DNA of 64,000 nucleotides. Origin: Coleophoma eucalyptorum (Eukaryota > Ascomycota > Leotiomycetes > Helotiales > Dermateaceae). This document shows positions 56,033-64,000 of the stretch, one piece after another (position 1 is the stretch's first letter; the number at the start of each line of letters is the position of its first letter). The stretch is from NCBI GenBank assembly GCA_026120035.1, contig JALRME010000002.1, positions 248,001-312,000 of the forward strand. Reading direction: 5' to 3'. The translations under genes and the position numbers were made by a program. The notes beneath the pieces were generated by a model that was not told the DNA's origin, did no database searches, and was given only the letters and a program-made list of their open reading frames with translations.

Positions 56033-59021
56033 TGCATGAACGTCTGGCGCTTCCAATAATAATTGTTCTGGGAGTGGAGGAATTTGTTGGCTGTATATGA
56101 TTTGCTAGAGAGTAGGCGTGCGTTGTTGCGCTATTGTGCAGCACAGTGTCAGGCTACTCGTAGCATCAGGCCAGATTTCTGAGCCTCCATTTCTTCTGAT
56201 AGGTAAGGCATGTAAGCTGAGGATCGAGCCATTTTGCCAACGGTCTAGAAATACAACCCTTGTCACATGTTGCACGGCGGCATACTTTAAGACCGTACAT
56301 AGATAAGCAAGCGTCCGAGGTCGGCATCTCCGGTAATATTTCTGTAATCAAACTTCGAAGAGGTATGTGGTACATCGTCATTGAAAGATAAGCATTGCAT
56401 AGACTGCGTACAGCACTATCAAATACAGATTAACTAAATGAAATCTATTCGCTTGAGTTGTCATGTTTCCTGCATCTCGATATCTATGTAGCTAACCTTG
56501 CGCTAGGCTTTTGCTATCTTTACCATGGAAACACGAACGAAAGTACAAGTAACTGATACTCTGAATAAACGAGACAGGTATCAATCCATCTTCAAATATC
56601 GCCTTTATAATTCGTACTTTCACCGCCTTAGACCATAGTTTTAAGTTAAATAAAGTTACGTACCTCCACCTTTGTTAAACGTCTATTGTGCTAGCTATGG
56701 TTGCTAATGATACTGATAGTGATCAACCCTCGCAGCCTTGAACGAGTGGGAAAAGATCCGTACAATACCTGGATACAACTATCATCAAAATATATCTCTT
56801 AAGTAGAGACAACAAAGGTACCTGAATGAAACAAGATTTAGTATATTTCTGCTCGCTTATCTTCTTAATGGGCACAACATTACACTGTTCATATTTATAC
56901 GATTAGCTCTATGAAAGAAACTTATGCATATTTCAAGTATTTATGGTCTCTTGGTAGGGACCAAGAATGGCGTGAAGTTGGGAAGTACTTGCAAGTTGAG
57001 AGACGCTTTCTAAACTTGGATTTATATATAATCATTCTTAAAAAAAGTCTGCAAATACGAGGGGCTTCCAAATAGTTGTGTAACGAAGCTTTGGTCAGTA
57101 TTCTACGTAGCTGCGTATAGAAACCATCTTGCATGGCCAGTGCTTTAGTTGGCATATAATTCACAACCATTAAGTAGCTTCACCTAGTCACATTTTCCTA
57201 CAAATATTACTCTGTTGATTCTTCCCCTTTTGAAAGCCACCTGATATCTAAGTGACTCATGATCCACAATATATTATTATCATCAACTCAACCTCTACAT
57301 AGCCTAACAACAGATAGGCGATATCCACACTATTGATTTCATTCATTAAAGAATACTAAGAATCTCAAAATGCTTTTACCAGAGAAATATGTTTATAGTC
57401 TCTTACGCTCCATCAAAGTAAGTACCTCTTAGAAGATTCTTTCATGCTGTTATACTTCTTCCCAGATAGGTAACAGAGGCCAGCTCTAATACAGAGTTCA
57501 CTAAGATTGACTAAATCCGAGTTCTTCGGCGTTCGATTAAAAGATTAAATCTCAGCAAAGATGATTTCGAGTTTTCATCTATACATCAAGTATAGTGTAC
57601 AGGTCTCTTCGAAGAATGAACTCTATCATGGTTTGGCAGTTCAGACTTATCTAGCCGAAGGAATTGGACACCAAGCACATAAGAGAAATACCAGCCGTAG
57701 ATAGCAGAAGCATATTAGAATTCCCATGAAAGATTCAAGTTCAAAGAACTCAAAAACTTATATCCCAACCAAGTGTATATCGCAAATGTAAAAACTACAC
57801 TGTAATGCGTTCCCATCATATTGGTCCGCATGCCTGTAAGCCGAGGCGATTCTCTCACGCCAGGCTTATTAGCTTCTGAGGGGTAGTCTCGACAGGGGGC
57901 TTGCGCCACATATTGGCCACGAGAAGCATATGCAATGCAGAAGTGGTGCACACCAACTGCATGCCACGATGGGTTGGAGTAAGCAGCAGCTGTAGATTGG
58001 GTTATATCGGACTTCAGAGAGAGGCTACCAAATTCATTTTCTTTCTAACTCCAGGCTTTTGCATAAATAGGACGGAGATACTTGACTACCTTAGTACCCT
58101 ATGTCACCTACATAAAAAATTGGTTTGAAAAGCTACAGATTCTGGAATTTTGGCATGCTATCGAACAAGTGTTTGGGAGGGGGGCAACACCTTGCATATT
58201 GAGGCGTTCTTACGCCCGGTTTCTATGATATGCGAGGCAGCCCACGGCAGGGAAATGACCGCACCCCCGAATATATGCTACATATGGGCTAAGAGCCGAC
58301 AGGTCATTTGATCTCAGAAATTAGCGAACCAAGATTGATATTGTGCACACCAAATATGCGTGCATTCAACCCAGTATTTTGATAAAAACTAAGTCTGTCA
58401 TATTTTCGCCATGAAGCACAGCCTAATAAGAAGCGGCCCATAGCCACCGTCGTACAGCACAGCAAAGTTGCAAGCACTATTGTCTTACTACACGAAAAGC
58501 ACAATAAGGGTGAAGGAGGGTGCATGCAGATGGAACATAATGCGAAGAAGAAAGCAAGAGCAGCAAGATGACAGTGAATTGATAAAGGGGTCGCAAAGCG
58601 AGCATGTATTCCCTATTCAGGAAATGGATGCTTCCTGATTGGTACAGCAGTATAATCCCTGTGTAGTTCTAGCAGCAAGAGAGTTAGTTAGAGCAGCAGG
58701 GGAAACAAGCGGACAGCCCTACCTAAAGTAGAATCACCTGCACGAATATCACTATAGTCAAAACTCTGAAGTGGCATCGAGTAACGTCAAAATGCACTTC
58801 ACTCTGCCTATAGCTCCTTCCTGACAAAGAACTAGAAAATAGTTGAAGTCTCAAGGCTCACGTACACCCCCAAAATCACTATTTTCTGAAAGTCAATAAG
58901 TGATCTGATCATCTAGAGCAAGGGAATCTTAGTTTACTCACTATATCATAGACAAGCCTTCAAGTATATGAGGCGCCTGTTCAGCCTCGATTGTTTCAGC
59001 AACCTTTGTATACTCGGCCTT
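56033..59021. other. 3-kb AT-rich gene-poor region
   Basis: Short frames only, the longest being 82 codons (56922-57170, -). None has a domain, a convincing splice partner or homology I can recognise. Weak base composition could reflect old, mutated repeats, but no terminal repeats or transposase pieces are seen. Confidence 0.45.
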
Positions 59022-60976
59022 CTACCAGCATGGAGACGGCATAGGCAGTGATTTAGGAGTTGCTATGTGAACAGGAGATCCATAGCCTTCGTCCTCTAAA
59101 GGCTCGGACACACTGACATGTCGTGTATAATAGGACATGCTGCCTCCTACAGGCAAGAAACCTAGGACTAACGGCGGCATACCAGTTGTGCTATTCGTCG
59201 GAGGAGTATCGATATCTTGGAAATAGAGACCAGTGCTTTGTCGTTCCGGAGACTGGAAATACTGGGCAACCAAAGGTAGCGGCGACATCTGTGGTATATA
59301 TTTTGCATAAATATTGCCTGGGCTTTGCGGATGCTGACTACGTCGAGCTAAAGATGGTGATGGGGAAGGCGTGCTGCTACTCACTGAAAGCACAGAGGGT
59401 GGAGCCATAGATCGTGACGAACGCTTCGCTTTTGCGGTCATAGCTCCATGGGCAATCAAGTAGGCCTTTGTTTGGGCTCTGTCGCTACTATTGCTTACAA
59501 GATCTAGAGGTGTTTTGGACTGGTCAGAGATGCTGTTTACGTCCGCGCCAGCTTCTATCAATAGCTTGACAATTTCAAAATATCCACTAGATGCGGAGAA
59601 GTGCTAGAGCAATTTTATTAGAACTCATCGCTAGGAGTCAACAAGGACGACCTACCAATGGGCACCATCCAAAAATTGTTGCAAACGAGGGATTCATCCC
59701 GCGTTGCAGCATAGTGTGTACAACCTCAACATGACCACCCGAGGCAGCTTGATAAAGCACGTTATAGTTATTTCGTAGGTGGATATCCTTTTGGGCGTTG
59801 TGATCGATCAGAATCTGAGCAACAGCATCATGTGAAGATCTTCCGCAAATGCGAGTCCAGGCGGTATGCCCATCATGACTTTTACTGTCCACTTGAGCGC
59901 CATTAGATAGAAGCAAGGCCACCAGTTCTGGATGGTTGCTTTCTGCAGCAACATGGAGACACATCACTCCTCCCGAATCACGCGAGTCGACCTTGACGCC
60001 AGCAGAAATGAGGGATGCCGCAGCATTGCCGCACCCTTTCCTAGCTGCAACAAATAATGCGGTGCGCATCACGTCACCAATAATGGCATAATCATGTCCT
60101 TCAGGCACTCTATCCATGATATCATTTTTGTTACGCAGAGTCCTTGCGAGGATATTGATGCCTGTAGCATAAGCCGTCGCCTCTGGATCTGACAGATCTT
60201 CGGACATTCGAGCCGCAAGAACAACGTTCTGGACAACATCATTGTACAGGCTGAGCAATTGCGGCCGGGCCAGAGCGCGTTCTTCTCTGCCCCAAAGCGA
60301 AATGAAAGCACCACAGTTCTGCATCACCTCGGTGAGCATCTGGGAATCTGCCGCCTCGCTTGTATCGAGCGAAATGATTGCTGGTTGTTCAAAGTTCCCT
60401 TCGGCTTCCTCGGTCGGTTGGACTGGTGTAGCAGCGACAACAGTTGTCTCTCGTGCAGATGGTGTAGAGACTTGTCCGGCAACGGATTCATGCGGTGTGA
60501 CAACTGACCATCCTTCGGGTGTATACGGGCTTGGTGCTAATTATGTTAACTTGGATTGAGGATAAGGAATGACGGTAGGCATACCAGTGGCGCGAGCCAA
60601 TTGTTGCAGTGTTGTAACATGGCGTGCAATTTCCTTTCGGATTTTCTCTGGAGGCTGAAGAGTCCCGTTTGCATAGACATTACTCTGTTTGCCCTGCTTC
60701 TCTCGCTTTGCAACTCGGTGGTCAACATAGTCCCACACCTGCTCTTTCTTGTTCTTTCGGAAATCCCATTCGCTGAACAGGCGTACAAAGATAGACTTGC
60801 TGCGAGACGTCAGTATCCCCCATGAAGAATCAGATGTGGAATTGTAACGGGGAAGCTAACCTGACTTTCAGTTGATGCTGCTCGTCCATATAGTTCATCA
60901 CATCCTTGAGAGTCATATTCTGTATAATATACAGGCTCCTCAACAAGTCTTTGTGTCCACGTAGTTCAGCCTCCAT
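59022..60976 (-). CDS. Clr5-domain protein with ankyrin repeats (second copy type)
   Basis: Four exons (60976-60861, 60799-60585, 60536-59656, 59603-59022) give 597 residues. The Clr5 domain sits at the very N-terminus (residues about 5-60): LLRSLYIIQNMTLKDVMNYM then SIFVRLFSEWDFRKNKKEQV, joined over intron 1. A Thr/Ser/Pro linker leads to a helical region (QLLSLYNDVVQNVVLAARM) and six or so ankyrin repeats (TALFVAARKGCGNAAASLI, MCLHVAAESNHPELVALLL, NVLYQAASGGHVEVVHTML, HFSASSGYFEIVKLLI). The C-terminal 170 residues are Ser/Pro-rich with PSPSPSLARRSQHPQSP. Same architecture as the gene at 7.7-10.7 kb but little sequence likeness, so it is an old paralogue at most. Probable chromatin or nucleic-acid role through Clr5 (inference). 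Confidence 0.87.
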
Positions 60977-61878
60977 GCTAGCGAAGGTTAACACGGCTAT
61001 GGAGGGTGTGAAGGCTCAAGCTGACAAGGACTTTGAGTACTAAAGTACAGGGTTCGGTTATTGGGCTGCTGGTTGATTGATATAGGTATATGGTTGTTTG
61101 AGCCGTTAAAGTTCGGAATGAGTGATAGCAGAAGAACGAAAATGCAGCTCGGGGGATACGTTCTAGTAGTTGTACGAAGGCAAGAGGAAACTAGATTTGA
61201 ATGAATGAGATTTAATACGACTTGCTAGGTAAGCCTAAAAGGCGTGTGCTATTTCCATCTGATCGACGGGATATTCTACCGTACGGTTCCATGTGCAAGA
61301 TGGCGTTGTGATTGGTCAATACCAGAAATTTTCACCTCTTACTGCCCGTATAGTACCGGTGTATGTTCCAGACATGGGGCCTCAAGGAGGCTGAAGGAAG
61401 AATAGCTATCCCGTGATTGGTCAAGGCCAAACTTCTATGCCAGCGAACCTAACATTTCGCAGACGGGGCGTGAGGAACAGTACAGCCTCATGGGGCTGCG
61501 TCCCAAACCTGACATTACTGGTCCAGACCAGAATAATGATGGCCACCCTGGGACCCAGACCGGATATGATTGGACCATGCCAAAGTATTTTATCTCGGGG
61601 TGAGAGAACAGAAAGTAATTCAACATCGAAACAGACATTATCAGCATGGCACTTGCTTAGTTGAGAAAGATGGTCGGAATGGTTTTCTGTATATAAAAAG
61701 AGAGTTGGCCGCCATGGATGGCACTGTATCCTCATTGGTTTCCAGATTGTCCGTAAAGCCGCCTCTAACATTGGACATTCCCGAATTGCAAGCAGGAGAC
61801 CATAATTATCCAAGTTTAATCCTCAGGATTCCTCAAATTGTTGCCCTTGACCAAGATTATACCAACTCAAATTCTATC
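60977..61878. promoter_or_regulatory. Divergent spacer between Clr5-ankyrin and 78-residue gene
   Basis: Must contain promoters of both genes. A plus-strand frame begins at 61570 and runs in phase into the start of the 78-residue gene, but its sequence upstream of Met61879 is not protein-like. The block 61420-61700 has higher GC and short near-repeats of GGTCCAGACC / CCCAGACC type. Confidence 0.4.
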
Positions 61879-62229
61879 ATGGCTCCAAGTCAGTATTCAA
61901 AGTAAGCTACTCTCAAATTTAAACAATGAATACATTGGCCACTCGAGTTTCCCAATCGAGAGTTTGGGTGTCTGATTTCCTTTTTGGCGAATCGTACTAA
62001 CCAAGATCTTTGCAGACAGGGTGCAGACCCGGCTGGACTCAGCCCTGCCACCAAGGAGGAAAAGAAGGCCTTATCTAACGACCGGTTGGGTCAATATACA
62101 AGAGAACCCCAAAAGGATGGCAACAGAAACATCATGTTACCCGAGCAGACACGAAGCTCGAGGAATGCAGAAATAAAAGCTGAGGGGCAGGTGTCGATCG
62201 CTATCAACAATATTATGAAGAAGTTTTGA
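61879..62229 (+). CDS. Small conserved-looking protein (78 residues)
   Basis: Two exons (61879-61901, 62016-62229) joined by GTAAGC...TTTGCAG. The product MAPSQYSK-QGADPAGLSPAT continues with a highly charged, hydrophilic sequence (KEEKKALSNDRLGQYTREPQ, RNAEIKAEGQVSIAINNIMKKF). No membrane segment, signal or known domain is seen. Size, composition and a short first exon resemble small stress-type fungal proteins, but this is only an impression. Confidence 0.6.
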
Positions 62230-62863
62230 ACTCTCGAGAGGTGTGCGCGGAAATGTTTGTCACTAGCTAGCTGTATGGAAAAGCTTGGTATTAGGGCGTT
62301 GGTAGAAAGGATTAAGTTAGACGACAAATGATGTTTTTGGCCAAATACTAGTACTTCTTATCCTTGTAAGTATACAAGTACCCAGGTAGTAGGGAAGGTA
62401 GTCGTGTTTTAACCCTCCTATTCTAAGTATTGCGAGGGGTCACTGTAGGTGTATGAGAGTCCAATTCATCGATGATGTCGAATTCAGAGTATCAAGGTAA
62501 CATGGTGGTGTTGAGGTTCTTCAGAACAACAACATCCTACTTGAAAGGACGCGATGCGTCATGAGTGTCATGTGACATACTGTCACATGACCTACCGGTC
62601 AATTACAACTAAGTGTAATCTTCCAACACTAAGAACTCGTATATTAGCCTCCTTTTGTTTTTAGCAGCTCCTCCACTCCTTTCCTAGCATGTAATTTGAC
62701 ATGTGGATTGCACAAAGCCAGAGTATCTGAAAGCTATTACAGGGTATAAAAAGATGTCAATCACATTCAGAAATATACTACTTCTGTTATATATATACAT
62801 GAGCGTACAATGTTGTACATTGGTATTATGTTCCTTTCCATGCATCTTTATCACACAATCTGT
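62230..62863. other. Convergent spacer with a perfect 25-bp palindrome
   Basis: 3' flanks of the 78-residue gene (+) and the PPR-like gene (-). Its notable content is the inverted repeat listed separately. Confidence 0.5.
62567..62591. repeat. Perfect inverted repeat, 11-bp arms with 3-bp spacer
   Basis: GTCATGTGACA, spacer TAC, TGTCACATGAC. Each arm contains a CACATG E-box-like core. It could form a hairpin in RNA of either convergent transcript, or bind a dimeric factor. Confidence 0.85.
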
Positions 62864-64000
62864 CTATCTCGTCGCAGATCGTTGTTCGTCTCTGCGAAAG
62901 ACCTTGCGACTCCGCGAAAGTGACTTGGACAAAACCGCCGATTTCAGATCTTTGATGCGTGGGAAAGTCTTGCCTCCCATTGCTCGATCGACTTGCGTGA
63001 CCATCTCTTCAAAGCTAAGTGGATTCCTCAATTTGGCTACTCTGTTGTGTAACCGCTGAGAGAGTCCGTGTCCATAGTATGTTACCAGTCTGTTGAAAAC
63101 AGCGCTTCTGACTGCAGGGACATCGATATATACACCGCATTGCTTGAGTTTTTGTAGCAGCGTAATTCCGGATGTAACCTCAATATGTGATAACGAAGAC
63201 ACTAGCTTCAGTTCATCTGGCTTTGGGCCTGTTGCCATCGAGGTGCATCGTGACATATAATGGTTTTGTATAGGCAATGCTTGTAGTGCTCGCTTAAACC
63301 CCCATTCCACGATTGATCGTTGCAGAGATGAGGAGAATATCTGGCGCAAAGGATGTAACGAGTGTGAACTCGAAATTAGCGGCAAAGAGCCACTACTTAA
63401 ATTAGGCCTTGCCGTCGTTTCAATCATGCCCCCGTTGGACTGCAAGATTGTACCTCTGGCTTGAGCGGAGCCATACCATGTTGCCAGGAATACACTGACA
63501 TGGTATAGTTTTTCAAGTTCGCCTGACATTCCTAGACGCAGAATGATCTCCCGCCAGTGAATGATTTGGATAGACCCGCCCAGAAAGAGAACTTCTTTGA
63601 ATATCTCTACAGTCATGGCAGTATCATCAATACTGCGCGACAGTGTAACAGGTCGGTGACCCCGTCGTCGTGGACGTAACGTGCTTTTTACCAAGAGCGC
63701 TATGCTTCTAGCCTGAAGCCGCGTCCCGTGTTCCCGCATTCTCTGCAAGATTTCTAGAGCACCATTAAAGTTGCCTACAGCAACAAGACATCTCAGCTCG
63801 AGGTTGGGCTTTTCCGAGCCAGAGTGGTTGCTGGCAATAACACGGATGGCAAGAGTTCTATTATACTTAGCCCAGTCTTTGGACTGATAATATGATGCCA
63901 ATAGATCTTCCTGGATCCTCCAGTCCTCTAGCACGTCGGGATGCTGGTCACTTTGCAATAACCCTTCAAGATATTCTTGTTGAAGATTCTTTGCAAACAC
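62864..64000 (-). CDS. PPR-like protein, C-terminal part (cut by window edge)
   Basis: The frame is open at the right edge, so only the last 378 residues or fewer are seen; the Met at 64000 is not taken as the start. The content is helical with paired-helix units such as LRCLVAVGNFNGALEILQRM, REIILRLGMSGELEKLYHVS and SHIEVTSGITLLQKLKQCGV, the look of fungal pentatricopeptide proteins that act on mitochondrial transcripts. The basic C-terminus (SLSRSRKVFRRDEQRS) fits RNA binding. No introns are visible in this part. Confidence 0.7.
   Translation of the reverse strand: MFAKNLQQEYLEGLLQSDQHPDVLEDWRIQEDLLASYYQSKDWAKYNRTLAIRVIASNHSGSEKPNLELRCLVAVGNFNGALEILQRMREHGTRLQARSIALLVKSTLRPRRRGHRPVTLSRSIDDTAMTVEIFKEVLFLGGSIQIIHWREIILRLGMSGELEKLYHVSVFLATWYGSAQARGTILQSNGGMIETTARPNLSSGSLPLISSSHSLHPLRQIFSSSLQRSIVEWGFKRALQALPIQNHYMSRCTSMATGPKPDELKLVSSLSHIEVTSGITLLQKLKQCGVYIDVPAVRSAVFNRLVTYYGHGLSQRLHNRVAKLRNPLSFEEMVTQVDRAMGGKTFPRIKDLKSAVLSKSLSRSRKVFRRDEQRSATR

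Overview
The window is nuclear DNA of a filamentous ascomycete, probably a leotiomycete; that rank is a guess from overall protein flavour, not a placement. The evidence is many short introns (about 45-90 nt, GTAAGT-like donors, CTAAC-like branch points, YAG acceptors) and fungal-specific families: Clr5-domain proteins, STAND/NLR proteins with NACHT or NB-ARC cores, an Atg22-like permease, DUF2985 membrane proteins and an AA7 oxidase. No viral genes, rRNA, CRISPR or intact transposon were seen, and no tRNA was recognised by eye. All exon structures were worked out by hand from reading frame, splice signals and protein continuity.

Layout. 0.1-5.6 kb: a GH3 (NagZ-type) hydrolase fused to two GNAT domains (-), divergent from an Atg22-like permease (+). 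5.6-7.7 kb: non-coding, with an unusual cluster of AAAAAGTAC motifs. 7.7-10.7 kb: a Clr5-ankyrin protein (+). 11.3-16.3 kb: a 1,610-residue NACHT-ankyrin NLR (-) with about 30 near-identical ankyrin repeats and a dead repeat beyond its stop. 17-21.2 kb: a nitroreductase-like protein and a flavodoxin-less FAD/NADPH reductase with a CCGGGCC motif (both -). 21.2-25 kb: gene-poor. 25-29.5 kb: an orphan ankyrin tail (-), a cupin-like protein (-) and a protein kinase (+). 30-33.7 kb: an AA7/BBE-type flavo-oxidase and a short-chain dehydrogenase (both -). 34.5-43.2 kb: a DUF2985 membrane protein, a secreted GH12 glucanase and an intronless MOSC-ferredoxin-reductase fusion (all -). 43.2-46.9 kb: gene-poor. 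46.9-53.2 kb: a membrane-anchored fungal orphan family protein (+) convergent with a 14-exon NB-ARC/TPR NLR (-). 54-56 kb: a 103-residue unknown and an AsaB/CmcJ-type oxygenase (-). 59-61 kb: a second Clr5-ankyrin protein (-). 61.9-62.2 kb: a 78-residue unknown (+). 62.9-64 kb: the C-terminal part of a PPR-like protein (-), cut by the window end.

The unifying theme is an accessory region rich in self/non-self-type proteins: one NACHT-ANK NLR, one NB-ARC-TPR NLR, an orphan ankyrin tail and two Clr5-ANK proteins. These are interspersed with catabolic or secreted enzymes (GH3, GH12, AA7) and redox enzymes (nitroreductase, FAD/NADPH reductase, SDR, MOSC fusion, AsaB/CmcJ-type). The most unusual single genes are the MOSC-reductase fusion, the GH3-GNAT-GNAT fusion, and the NLR whose repeat array shows recent expansion and decay.
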